In this document: positions 43,151-54,852 of the stretch, in pieces
How the letters are laid out: the number at the start of each line of letters is the position of its first letter
Numbering within the stretch: the first letter of the stretch is position 1
NCBI GenBank assembly: GCA_963932145.1
Contig: OZ010578.1
Coordinates: forward strand, 39,734,101-39,798,100
Source: Acanthosepion lycidas
Lineage: Eukaryota; Mollusca; Cephalopoda; Sepiida; Sepiidae
Direction: 5' to 3'
Length of the DNA stretch: 64,000 nt
Notes under the pieces: model-generated
Seen by the model: only the letters and a program-made list of their open reading frames with translations
Database searches by the model: none
Told to the model about the DNA's origin: nothing
Program-made: the position numbers and the translations under genes

Positions 43151-43762
43151 GAGATAGACAGAGTGACAGAGAAAAGTGTGACTTGAATTTCAGAGCACCA
43201 ACAAGAAAAAAAAAAAGAAAGTATTTTCTGGCAACTGTGGTTAGGTGCAGGGTCAATTTTACTAGGACCACTCTGTTGCTTTCTTTAACACTTTTCCATC
43301 AAATTTTAGCTTACAGTTTCTTTAAATTTACCAAAGAACAAAGGCACCATCGAGGACAGTCGTTTTCTGATGTAAGGCAGTATTATTTTGAGAGAGCAAC
43401 ACACTGATGAAAATGGCACAGTGCTACAAAAATATACGAAGTCAAAATCTCACAATGATATCACCAAGTACATTCACCACGGCCATTTTGTTTTTAATTA
43501 TAAAAACATTTAAGTATTCTACAAGATTCATTTAGACTAGACGGTAAGAATTATCCATTTATCATTGGCCATGAATGAAAATTTGTCATTAATCTCGCCA
43601 AAGTATTAATTGTGAAAAGCTGGGACAACGTAGACTCAGTTCATGAAAAAGTGATGAGACGGAGCTTTAAAAATGAAGTCTGTTTTTTTTTGTTTTTTTT
43701 TGACGATTACGTCTAGCATGAAACAGACTGTCGCCTCTAAGTGTTGACTTCTATGTTCACTT

Positions 43763-43765
<3 letters not shown>
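43151..43765. other. no feature recognised
   Basis: Mixed AT-rich DNA. The frame at 43099-43407 is repeat-derived at its start and has no domain. Confidence 0.4.

Positions 43766-43814
<49 letters not shown>
43766..43814. repeat. (TA)n microsatellite
   Basis: CATA steps passing into about 20 TA steps. Confidence 0.95.
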
Positions 43815-43817
<3 letters not shown>

Positions 43818-44457
43818 TGAATTATTCATACATAAAACGAATACAAAGGTTAATGATTAAATGGCGAGAAATCCATCTTCGCGAACAATTCAATAATATA
43901 CAAAAACCCCGAATCTGTTTATGAATGAAAAGATCCTGTTTTATAAATTTCCGTCGCATTAGATCTTTTATTTTACAAGCTTTCGTCTGTTCCTACAGAC
44001 ATCCTCAGGTATGAAATATTGTGTTCTTGTTTATACTTTCAGAAATAAGTGGACAAACGGAAACAAGGTGTGAGTGGAAGGGTCCACTCACACCTAGTTT
44101 TAAAAAAAACCCCTCTCTGTTAAATTCACTCCTATATTACCCCTCTCTTTGGAACTAACATTCGTCCCACACTCTCATACTTACACTCTCTCTAAATTCT
44201 ATTTTTATTTACGGAGTAGGTTTTTTTCAGTTTTCTTTTTGAATTTGTAGGTCTGATGAATTGGATCGTATTTACGATTCCAATGGAATAAATTATGACC
44301 ATGGAATATTAGTGTTTAAGCCTTTTTATTATATCCTTACTCTGTCCTGGACATTGAGTTCTACCTGGATTCTATCCTCTCGGAATTTTTTATTCATAAA
44401 AATATACATGTGTGTATATGCACCTGTGGATTTTGCATATATATGTATATTTACCAC

Positions 44458-44460
<3 letters not shown>
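43815..44460. other. no certain feature; tttcgtctg...atcctcagg motif
   Basis: acaagctttcgtctgttcct then acagacatcctcaggta at 43976-44013 recalls the accaacgcgtttcgtctcct / gaggaagatt motif at 47582-47612. Otherwise unremarkable. Confidence 0.35.

Positions 44461-44462
<2 letters not shown>

Positions 44463-44529
<67 letters not shown>
44463..44529. repeat. (TA)n microsatellite
   Basis: About 33 TA steps. Its last TA may be the target site of the transposon that follows. Confidence 0.97.
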
Positions 44530-44531
<2 letters not shown>

Positions 44532-44820
44532 CTGTTCCAGAAGTCTTAGGCACATCTCCTGAACTATGAATGGTAGTAAGATGAAACTGGTACCATTTTA
44601 AAGCTAAATTCATTAAGGTTTTTGTAATGGTAATGATTTTTTCATATTTTTTCAGATCCATTAAGGGCGTTTACTCAACCAGAAAAGGCGTTTTGCGTCC
44701 TTGAATTTGCAAAAACTGAATCATGGGCATTTGTTCAGCGTGCATTTCGCACAAACTTGCGAAAAGAGGCACCTGAAAGGAAAATTACCATACAATTATA
44801 TATAGAAAATGAACAGGGAA
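44530..44820 (+). pseudogene. mariner-like transposon 5' end with N-terminal HTH of transposase
   Basis: Starts with ggctgttccagaagtcttag right after TA, a plausible terminal inverted repeat. From about 44667 the frame reads AFTQPEKAFCVLEFAKTESW, AFVQRAFRTNLRKEAPERKI. This is the helix-turn-helix segment (DUF4817-like, as I remember the family) that opens many mariner-type DDE transposases. No Met is in frame just upstream and the catalytic DDE part is absent. Similarity ends near 44820, where a minus-strand LINE begins. Confidence 0.7.
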
Positions 44821-44821
44821 T

Positions 44822-45490
44822 CTATGTGACGACGATGGGAAAGGGACTGAAGCCGAGATGTCAGGCCAGGACCACTAACATTGCATATTTTTCTGAGGAT
44901 TTCAGCAAGAATCTCTAAAGACATAGCAGAAGCACCGGATCAGATGCTGCAGCAATATTCAAAATATTGACAAATGGTAGACTTGTAAAATAGATTCTGG
45001 CCAGAAAAGTTATCTAGAACGAGACAGTAATCCAAATTACCTAGCAGCAGATCTATGAATTGATTCAATATAATCTTTCCACATGTCAGCTGAAAATGTT
45101 AGCTCGAAAAGACGCAATGTGTCACTCTCCTGAAGGTTAGAATCAGCGATGCTGAATAAGGGCTCTCTCGGACGATTAAATGAGAGTGGTTACATTTTGA
45201 AGGCGTTAAAATTAACAAGTCATACCTTACCCCATTTAACAACAGATTGTAGGTCATTTTTGAGATCAGCTGCCAATTTAACCTTATGGAACCGATTAGA
45301 CTTACTATTAAGGTAGGAATAAATAGTTGCGCCATCGGTATAGATAGTGAGTTGAGAACCGACGATACCGGGAAAGTTGTTGATGAAAATGACGAAAACA
45401 GTAGGTCCAAGGTTAGGATAAAGACCTGGAAGACACCTGCATTTATTCAAAATGATCTAGTGGCCTTTCAAGATAATTTTCATTTTGGAA
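44822..45490 (-). pseudogene. LINE (jockey/CR1-like) reverse transcriptase palm to thumb, mutated YxDD
   Basis: The minus frame at 45450-45220 reads GPTVFVIFINNFPGIVGSQL, TIYTDGATIYSYLNSKSNRF and KVKLAADLKNDLQSVVKWGK. TIYTDGATIYS aligns with the catalytic YADD box, so here the second Asp is Gly. Downstream (45180-44830) are degenerate FNRPREPLFSIADSNLQESD, ADM-WKDYIESIHRS and later blocks. It is inactive. It stops abruptly at the mariner-like fragment at 44820. Confidence 0.87.
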
Positions 45491-45539
45491 TTTGATAAGG
45501 GAAACTGCATCGCTTCAAAAAAGTATGGACACATGGAAG

Positions 45540-46068
45540 ACTTATAACGACCCTGTAAACTAAATTACCTAGCAGCAGTCCTATCAATTGATGCAGTAAA
45601 GGTTAGCATAAGATAATGAGGGAAAATAACGGCTCTACCGGACAATTAAACGAGAGCAGTTATTCTTTTGAGGCGTTAAAATTAACAAGCCACCCCTTGT
45701 CCCATTTAACAACCGATTCTATGTCATTTTTGAGATTAGATGCCAATTTGATCTTATCGAACTGAGCAGACTTATTATTTAAACAGGATTAAATAATTGT
45801 GTCATCAGCCTAAATACAGAATTGAGAAGTTCTGATATCAGGAAGGTCGTAGGATAAAGACTCGGGAGGCTCCTGTCTTAATACAAACAGATCTAGAAGA
45901 GTGGCCATCCAAGACAACTTTCATTTAACAATTTGATAAGAAAGACTGAATTAATTCAAGATATCGTCTAGAAATATCAGAAACTTTCAACTTGTGAAAA
46001 CGGTATACCAAACACTGTTAACTGCCTTCGAGATAACCAAAGCAAGAGACCAAGCATCACTATTATTA
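45540..46068 (-). pseudogene. second LINE (jockey/CR1-like) reverse transcriptase fragment
   Basis: Parallel to the previous copy and on the same strand. acaagccaccccttgtccca, tttaacaaccgattctatgt and the ADDT catalytic codons (minus, 45799-45810, in a shifted frame) align with 45205-45350. It extends further 5' to about 46060. The offset between the two copies is about 480-490 bp, with different deletions. Several stops and frameshifts. Confidence 0.82.
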
Positions 46069-46069
46069 T

Positions 46070-46755
46070 CTAAAAACTAGCAGCATGACCCCGCGTTGCT
46101 CGTGCTTGATTAAAAAATCGTACGACTCATAGAGCAATCGCTATCACTTGACTTAAAATATTTTTGCCCTTCCTTGCCTTTAAAGGAGTGCCCTTTTCCG
46201 TGCTGATGTTGCTACATGCCTTACTTCTTGCCTATCTCACACTGCGAATTTTTTCTAAGCTCTATACTAAACATTAAATCTGTTACGAAAAAAAGAACTA
46301 AACAAAATGAACACAAAACGATCAGCTTTAAAAAAGGACTCGTAATTGGAAAAACCGAATGAAAAAAGAATGTTAACAACAAATACTTTTACACACACAA
46401 CCCAGTTCTGCGGAATCAGAATCAACGTTGAGTTTAAGCAAGCGAATGAGCCAATTGGAGTAAAGTGCCATGCAGATTTAAATTTTTCTACTTGTGACGA
46501 ATGCAGCTATCGATTTTTTTGCACGCTAGCATGCTAGTTAACATTCGTGTCAGTCAGCTGTTGGCTCTCACGCTGGCCAATAGAAAATGGGCGCAAACTG
46601 CATGAAAACTGCCGTAGAAGCATGAAAAAATCGATTATTTCCACTATCGATGGAAGTTGGGAAATGCAAAGTCGGTCTTGGCCTTCCCGCTCACTTCGAG
46701 CATGTGCATGTAAATTTTGGTGCAAATCCGTCGAAAATTACGGCCGCGCATTAGT

Positions 46756-46788
<33 letters not shown>

Positions 46789-46830
46789 TCTGCCTTTTAT
46801 AGATACAGAATGATAGATTCTTTCCCCAGT
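46070..46830. repeat. possible dispersed repeat beginning aactagcagcatgacccc, with CA tract
   Basis: aaaactagcagcatgacccc plus gcgttgctcgtg opens the stretch. It resembles a widespread invertebrate repeat start (gcagtatcgcccggcgttgctcg-type) as I remember it. At the far end, tgtaaattttggtgcaaatc and cgtcgaaaattacggccgcg precede a CA run (46759-46788). No other copy in this window, so the call is tentative. Confidence 0.35.
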
Positions 46831-47538
46831 AATCGTTAATACATCAACAGATGACTTAGAGAAACGGAGGCTGTATTGCTTATTCGAAAGGAGAACCTGC
46901 CAGTTGAAAATGATAACAGAGATAGCTTACATATCCATTCGAGGAATTTCCCGTTATTTTAGAAATGAGTTTTATATTGTTAAGCGGATAGTTACTCAAT
47001 ACAATTCATGGAAAAAGAAAGAGAAAAAGTGTGTGGTATCATTTCCAGTGTTTATAGGATGACAAATATATCTTAAGCAAATATGAATGTCGTCAGTGAA
47101 AAGATATTTAGGATGGGAGAAAATGCAGGGTTTACCGTTTTTAAAAAGGAAAGAAAAAAAATCAAGATGTTTCTAACGTCATCGAAAGGACATTGTTTCC
47201 TTCCGTTACAGAGGTATTCCATGATTATTTATGCAAAATCAATGATATCCGATTTGGGAAAGAAATATGGTTGTTTAGAAAATGGAGCAAGAGATATTTT
47301 TTTTTTATAAAAGAAATGTAGACAGGCTGTTTATTTGGCAGAAAAAACAAAATAGCGGACCTTCAGAAAGACTATCAAAAATGCCACAGAACAAGTAACT
47401 TTAGATAAATCAATGACTACAAAAACATAAATTATTTATTTAACTCTTTTTTTTTTCCAGTAACGGAATTTATTCTCTCTTCCATAGATATTGCAAATGA
47501 TATGATATTAACCTAGATTCCTCAAGTTTTGCTATTAA
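46831..47538. other. no feature recognised
   Basis: AT-rich with no domain in the frame at 47083-47310. Confidence 0.4.
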
Positions 47539-47660
47539 ACGTATATATATATATATATATAGGAAAAGAAAAATGTTTTTTTACCAACGCGTTTCGTCTC
47601 CTGAGGAAGATTACCAGCCAATAAAAAGCGTTGGTAAAGAAAAGTTTTCTTTTTCTCTTT
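47539..47660. repeat. TA run and inverted repeat around aacgcgtttcgtctcc
   Basis: ttttttaccaacgc at 47577-47590 pairs with gcgttggtaaagaaaa at 47628-47643. Between them lies gtttcgtctcctgaggaaga. Fold-back structure of about 70 bp. Confidence 0.6.
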
Positions 47661-47716
47661 TATTTAGATTTCCTTTATAGATATAGATATATTTTACATA
47701 TCTTTGAACTTTTACA

Positions 47717-47717
47717 C

Positions 47718-47797
<80 letters not shown>

Positions 47798-47818
47798 GTA
47801 TGTATGTATGTATGTATA
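47717..47818. repeat. (CA)n(TA)n(TATG)n microsatellite
   Basis: About 33 CA steps, then TA and TATG steps. Confidence 0.97.
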
Positions 47819-48099
47819 TGAATAAGTTATAATTAGGCAGCAAGTATTCATACAAAGCTGTTTGATTAAAAATGGCTGACTAAATTTGTAAGTTTAATTT
47901 TTATGTTGTGTATTGCGGCCAAAATCTTAGATAAACTGTCATTTTTGGGTCGATGTTTTGGGGTTCAAGTACTTTTTACTGTCTCATTCTTTTTCAAGAA
48001 CCAATGTGATGTCGAAGCTGAATTCCTGTATCTAAATCCTGGTATTCTTTGGATGACTGAAAGTTTAAAAATGTCAACGGGACCGAGGTTGCAAAACAG

Positions 48100-48736
48100 C
48101 GATATGTCCCGGAAAGGGATATATTTGAACGAAGTAGCTAAGTGGTTTTGGCTACTATAACCAAGTAGAATACGGTAGCAGTAATCGACTGGTACGCGTC
48201 GTAGTCGCAGGCAAGAAGTGTAGATCAATGGCGTAAGTCCAATGGTTGTCGTTATAGACTTAGCTCTCAGACTAAGGCTTTTTGACTCACCTACACGTCC
48301 GCCGCTATTTATGACGGACACCAGACAATCATAGTACAGTGCGGGGGAACACAGGTATACGCATATTCCATTATATTATTATTATTATTATTATTATTTT
48401 ACTTGAGTGTAAGTTAGTCCTACATTTACAATTCCCTTACGGCTAACCGTGAAAAAAAATTGATATGTCCCGGAAAAGGATATATTTGAACGAAGTAGCT
48501 AAGTGGTTTGGGCTACCAAGTAGAATACGGTATCAGTAATCGACTGGTACGCGTCGTAGTCGCAGGTAAGAAGTGTAGATCAATGGCGTAGTCCAATGGG
48601 CGTCGTTATAGACTTAGCTCTCAGACTAAGGGTCTTGACTCTGTCGTACCTACACGTCCGTCGGTATTTATGGTGGACACCAGCCAATCATATTCCAGTG
48701 AGGGGGAACACAGGTGTATGCATATTCCATCATATC
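48100..48736. repeat. 361-bp direct duplication
   Basis: gatatgtcccggaaaggga at 48101 and gatatgtcccggaaaagga at 48462. Both copies contain gtagctaagtggttt, agtaatcgactggtacgcgt, cgtagtcgcagg and catattccat. The first ends in an (ATT)n run (48378-48398). A minus frame of 118 residues spans the first copy and its flank but matches no family I know. Only parts of it survive in the second copy, so coding is doubtful. Confidence 0.9.
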
Positions 48737-48818
48737 AAACAGTATGCAGTTTCTTTGAAAATTGGAAAAAACAACTTCTTTCTAATCAACTTAAATAGAA
48801 ATCACACGAAGACACACA

Positions 48819-48883
48819 TACATGTATATGTGTGTCTGTGTGTGTCTGTGTGTGTCTGACTGTGGTTATGTTTACTGCGTATG

Positions 48884-48945
<62 letters not shown>

Positions 48946-48957
48946 CCACTCTGTTCA

Positions 48958-49017
<60 letters not shown>

Positions 49018-49029
49018 CCACTCTGTTCA

Positions 49030-49078
<49 letters not shown>

Positions 49079-49080
49079 CT
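48819..49080. repeat. GT-rich and (TATC)n array with cccactctgttcata interruptions
   Basis: GTGTCT steps, then three TATC blocks (48886-48943, 48957-49016, 49030-49078) separated twice by the same ccactctgttcata word. Confidence 0.97.
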
Positions 49081-49660
49081 TACATTGTTATCCCCAGTTG
49101 ATACCGTTAAAAGAATTCTCAAGTGATGTGTTTTCTGTTATTTGGGTACAGTTCCCTTTTTTTCTGGTTCTGTCACGCAAGTCTCCTTTCTGACATAGAT
49201 GTTGAAGCTGGTGAACATCTGCCAGATATTGATCTCAAATATAAGCCTGCCCCTATTTTAGCATTGAGTTTTTCTTCAAACATATTTCACGGCTCATACA
49301 GGTATTCCTGTAGAAATGATCTACAAAAAAAAAAACAAAAACAAAACAGTGGCCGAAAGCTCGTTTCCTGGTCAGCTTAACTAGTCGCTTCGAAGGGCAC
49401 TATTTGCATTCCTTCAACGCTAACGAAGCCAACTTTATACTGCCAACGCTTCAGAGCAAACCGAAGTTACACTGACTGAAAGAGAGTCTATAACAAGATG
49501 TAAAATGTGAGTACGCTGAAACGCTTGGAAAACAATGACAACTATCAATGCTTTCCACAGAGTTAAGTTACCCAACTATTCTCATAGGGATTAGGTAACC
49601 ACATGGTATGTTTTTAGGCACTTCCCATCTTTTATACATTCTTGCATCGTCACCCTAGGC
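49081..49660. other. no feature recognised
   Basis: Mixed composition with no family resemblance found. Confidence 0.4.
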
Positions 49661-50090
49661 CAGCAGTTCTTTACCGGTGCGCTCGGGTGGACTAACGCGC
49701 CCTGGAAGTTAACAGAAGTGTAATTTAAGAATTATGGCCTTCATGTCTAAGTAAGTTTTTTTTTTTTTGTTATTGGATATTTTAAACAGGATTATAAATT
49801 ACTTAATCTTTAAGAAGGAGTGGATAATCCTTTCCCTTTTGTCTTCCTGAAGGGATTTAAATCAGTATTTATCGGCCAATGTAAAAAAAAAAAAAAGCAG
49901 ATTCTTCATAAATTTAAGTCCCTTTAAACGAAAACTGTACTACGGATATTCTTTGGGAATGTTAAACCAAAATTTTATTTTTTCAAAATTCATGACATTT
50001 TTTTTTCTTATTAAAATTCAAAGTGCACCCCAGATTATTAGTCATTCTACAAGTGCACCCTGAAGTAAAATAAAGGTTGAGAAACACTGC
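49661..50090. mobile_element. hAT-type non-autonomous element
   Basis: The left end cagcagttctttaccggtgc and the right end aaaggttgagaaacactg (minus: cagtgtttctcaacctt) are imperfect inverted termini of the CAGNGGTTCTCAACC type known for hAT (Charlie-like) elements. Just inside are gtgcgctcgggtggac and gcgccctggaag, and on the right gtgcaccctgaag, as in such elements. Putative 8-bp target copies (ccctaggc / cctttggc) match at 6 of 8. The interior (about 430 bp) has no transposase frame. Confidence 0.7.
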
Positions 50091-50184
50091 CCTTTGGCTG
50101 ATATCAAGAAGAAAACACCGCCTTATCAAATCGACGACATTAAGATTCGAATACAGGTTTAGTATCAGATCGCTAATGCTTTAA

Positions 50185-50505
50185 CCGGAGGCAAGGTGGA
50201 CTAATCAATAACGGCTGGGATTGAAGAATCAGAGAGCCGTGTTCGAATTCCACTCGGATCCATTACATTCACTTACGTGCTAATACCCTTGGGGAAGGTA
50301 TAAATCCTCTTCTCTCCACCGCCGCCTATGGGTAAGTAGCAGGATATACCGGCATCTATAGCCTTGGATGAAAACTGGTCTACCGCAGAAAGAAATGGCA
50401 ACTTACTGCGGGAAAAAATATCTGCAGAGGCAATCATTAATCGAAAGATACATGATCGCCTAAGCGTGAATCACGCATGGCACATAACTGAGTGTATAGC
50501 TTTAA
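50185..50505 (+). mobile_element. tRNA-derived SINE copy (ctaccgcagaaag type)
   Basis: gattgaagaatcagagagcc, gtgttcgaattccactcgga (B box), cacttacgtgctaataccct, ggggaaggtataaatcctct, ggtctaccgcagaaagaaat, cttactgcggg, cgaaagatacatgatcgcct and aagcgtgaatcacgcatgg. Longest 3' end of the family here, agreeing with 33121-33358. Head region poor. Confidence 0.87.
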
Positions 50506-50864
50506 CTATTCATGTATGCGGCCAATACATCCTATTCTTATTTGTCAGAGATATCCTGAAGCTACAAATATTATGTTTAATCATATTGTTATTACTTACA
50601 CTGTAAGACAAGCTCATTAAACAAAGCTTCAATGCAAAATGATTTTTCATTGATTTGAATTGGTTTATATGGCAGTGGGGTTCCTTTTTCTCCACAAAAT
50701 TAACTGAACACTAATTAATGTTTTCGACGTGTCTTCTCTTCTTTTTCTTTTATTATTCTCTTTTGTTGAGTAAACTGAAAAATTACGATGAATAAATGAA
50801 TACATAAATGAATATTACTTTTTAAGAGATCTTTTTAAAGGGGTATATATTTTTCTTTCATAAG
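50506..50864. other. AT-rich DNA between SINE and satellite
   Basis: No feature seen. A transition into the decayed satellite edge starts near 50865. Confidence 0.45.
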
Positions 50865-53800
50865 AAGATATTAATGAAGTGTTACGCTATGTAAAAATAT
50901 CAAGTTATTTAATAATCTTAGCTTCAATTTATACAAAACACAGAAACATCTTCTATAAGAAATTATTAATGAAGTCTTACGTCATTTAATAATGTTGAAT
51001 TATTTAAAAATTTTAGCTTATATTTGTACAGAACATCAGGAAAATCTTCTAAAAGAAATTATCAATGGAGTGTTACGCTATTAATAATGCTACGTTATTT
51101 AATAGGCTTAGCTTCAATTTGAATAGAACATTTGGAACGGGCGACAACATATTCTATGAGAAAATAATGAAGTGTTACATCATTTAATAATGTATGTATA
51201 TATTATAATCTTAGTTTCAATTTGAATAAAACATCAGGTACAGGCCATGAGAAATTATTAATAAAATTTTAATCCATTTAATAATGCTACGCTATTTAAT
51301 AATCTTAGCTTCAATTTGTATAGAACATCCGAAACAGGAGACCGCATCTTATATGAGAAATTATTAGTAAAGTCTTAATCCATTTAATAATGTTACGTTA
51401 TTTAATAATCTTAACTTCAATTTGTATAGAACATCCGAAACAGGCGACCGCATCTTATATGAGAAATTATTAGTAAAGTCTTAATCCATTTAATAATGTT
51501 ACGTTATTTAATAATCTTAGCTTCAATTTGTATAGAACATCCGAAACAGGCAACCGCATCTTATATGAGAAATTATTAGTAAAGTCTTAATCCATTTAAT
51601 AATGTCACGTTATTTAATAATATTATCTTCAATTTGTATAGAACATCCGAAACAGGCGACTGCATCTTATATGAGAAATTATTAGTAAAGTCTTAATCCA
51701 TTTAATAATGTTATGTTATTTAATAATCTTAGCTTCAATTTGTATAGAACATCCGAAACAAGCGAGCGCATCTTATAAGAGAAATTATTAGTAAATTTGT
51801 AATCCTTTTAATAATGTTAAGTTATTTAATAATCTTAGCTTCAATTTGTATAGAACATCCGAAACAGGCGACCGCATCTTATATGAGAAATTATTAGTAA
51901 AGTCTTAATCCATTTAATAATGTCACGTTATTTAATAAACTTATCTTCAATTTGTATAGAACATCCGAAAAAGGCGACTGCATCTTATATGAGAAATTAT
52001 TAGTAAAGTCTTAATCCATTTAATAATGTTACGTTATTTAATAATCTTAGCTTCAATTTGTATAGAACATACGAAACAGGCGACCGCATCTTATATGAGA
52101 AATTATTAGTAAAGTCTTAATCCATTTAATAATGTTACGTTATTTAATAATCTTAGCTTCAATTTGTATAGAACATCCAAAACAGGCGACCGCATCTTAC
52201 ATGAGAAATTATTAGTAAAGTCTTAATCCATTTAATAATGTTACGTTATTTAATAATCTTAGCTTCAATTTGTATAGAAGATCCGAAACAGGCGCCCGCA
52301 TCTTACATGAGAAATTATTAGTAAAGACTTAATCCATTTAATAATGTTACGTTATTTAATAATCTTAGCTTCAATTTGTATAGAACATCCGAAACAAGCG
52401 ACCGCATCTTATATGAGAAATTATTAGTAAAGTCTTAATCCATTTAATAATGTTACGTTATTTAATAATCTTGGTTTCAATTTGTATAGAACATCCAAAA
52501 CAGGCGACCGCATCTTATATGAGAAATTATTAGTAAAGTCGTAATCTATTTAATAATGTTACGTTATTTAATAAACTTAGCTTCAATTTGTATAGAACAT
52601 CCAAAACAGGCGACCGCAACTTATATAAGAAATTATTAGTAAAGTCTTAATCCATTTAATAATGATACGTTATTTAATAATCTTAGCTTCAATTTGTATA
52701 GAACATCCGAAATAGGCGACCGCATCTTATATGAGAAATTATTAGTAAAGTCGTAATCTATTTAATAATGTTACGTTATTTAATAAACTTAGCTTCAATT
52801 TGTATAGAACATCCAAAACAGGCGACCGCAACTTATATAAGAAATTATTAGTATAGTCTTAATCCATTTAATAATGTTACGTTATTTAATAATCTTGGTT
52901 TCAATTTGTATAGAACATCCGAAACAGGCGAACGCATGTTATATTAGGAATTCTTAGTAAAGTCTTAATCCATTTAATAATCTTACGTTATTTAATAATC
53001 TTAGCTTCAATTTGTATAGATCATCCAAAACAGGCGACCACATGTTATATGAGAAATTATTAGTAAAGTCTTAATCCATTTAATAATGATACGTTATTTA
53101 ATAAACTTAGCTTCAATTTGTATAGAACATCCGAAACAGGCGACCGCAACTTCTATGAGAAATTATTTGTAGAGTCTTAATCCATTTAATAATGTTACGT
53201 TATTTAATAATCTTAGCTTCAATTTGTACAGAACATCCGAAACAGGCGACCGCATCTTATATGAGAAATTATTAGTAAAGTCTTAATCCATTTAATAATG
53301 ATACGTTATTTAATAATCTTAGCTTCAAATTGTATAGAACATCCGAAACAGGCGACCGCATGTTATATGAGAAATTATTAGTAAAGTCTTAATCCAGTTA
53401 ATAATGTTACGTTATTTAATAATCTTAGCTTCAATTTGTATAGAACATCCGAAACAGGCGACCGCAACTTCTATGAGAAATTATTTGTAAAGTCTTAATC
53501 CATTTAATAATGTTAAGTTATTTAATAATCTTAGCTTCAATTTGTATAGAACATCCGAAACAGGCGACCGCAACTTCTATGAGAAATTATTTGTAGAGTC
53601 TTAATCCATTTAATAATGTTACGTTATTTAATAATCTTAGCTTCAATTTGTATAGAACATCCGAAACAGGCGACCGCAACTTCTATGAGAAATTATTTGT
53701 AGAGTCTTAATCCATTTAATAATGTTAAGTTATTTAATAATCTTAGCTTCAATTTGTATAGAACATCCGAAACAGGCGACCGCAACTTCTATGAGAAATT

Positions 53801-54789
53801 ATTTGTAAAGTCTTAATCCATTTAATAATGTTAAGTTATTTAATAATCTTAGCTTCAATTTGTATAGAACATCCGAAACAGGCGACCGCAACTTCTATGA
53901 GAAATTATTTGTAGAGACTTAATCCATTTAATAATGTTACGTTATTTAATAATCTTAGATTCAATTTGTATAGAACATCCGAAACAGGCGACCGCAACTT
54001 CTATGAGAAATTATTTGTAGAGTCTTAATCCATTTAATAATGTTACGTTATTTAATAATCTTAGCTTCAATTTGTATAGAACATCCGAAACAGGCGACCG
54101 CAACTTCTAGGAGAAATTATTTGTAGAGTCTTAATCCATTTAATAATGTTAAGTTATTTAATAATCTTAGCTTCAATTTGTATAGAACATCCGAAACAGG
54201 CGACCGCAACTTCTATGAGAAATTATTTGTAAAGTCTTAATCCATTTAATAATGTTAAGTTATTTAATAATCTTAGCTTCAATTTGTATAGAACATCCGA
54301 AACAGGCGACCGCAACTTCTATGAGAAATTATTTGTAGAGTCTTAATCCATTTAATAATGTTACGTTATTTAATAATCTTAGCTTCAATTTGTATAGAAC
54401 ATCCGAAACAGGCGACCGCAACTTCTATGAGAAATTATTTGTAGAGTCTTAATCCATTTAATAATGTTAAGTTATTTAATAATCTTAGCTTCAATTTGTA
54501 TAGAACATCCGAAACAGGCGACCGCAACTTCTATGAGAAATTATTAGTAAAGTCTTAATCCATTTAATAATGTTAAGTTATTTAATAATCTTAGCTTGAA
54601 TTTGTATAGAACATCCGAAACAGGCGACCGCAACTTCTATGAGAAATTATTAGTAAAGTCTTAATCCATTTAATAATGTTAAGTTATTTAATAATCTTAG
54701 CTTGAATTTGTATAGAACATCCGAAACAGGCGACCGCAACTTCTATGAGAAATTATTTGTAGAGTCTTAATCCATTTAATAATGTTAAG

Positions 54790-54852
54790 TTATTAAATAA
54801 CGTATCATTATTAAATGGATTAACCATTTAATAATGATACGTTATTTAATAA
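54790..54852. repeat. perfect hairpin junction inside the satellite, first copy
   Basis: Arms 54790-54818 and 54824-54852 are 29-bp perfect inverted repeats (ttattaaataacgtatcatt plus attaaatgg and its complement) with the 5-nt loop attaa. The arms are satellite sequence, so a partial monomer has been flipped next to a forward one. Confidence 0.97.

Noticed and set aside
47965-48321. A 118-residue minus-strand frame as a host exon
   Set aside because: It spans the edge of a 361-bp duplication. The second copy does not keep the frame, and there is no domain or splice context I can defend.
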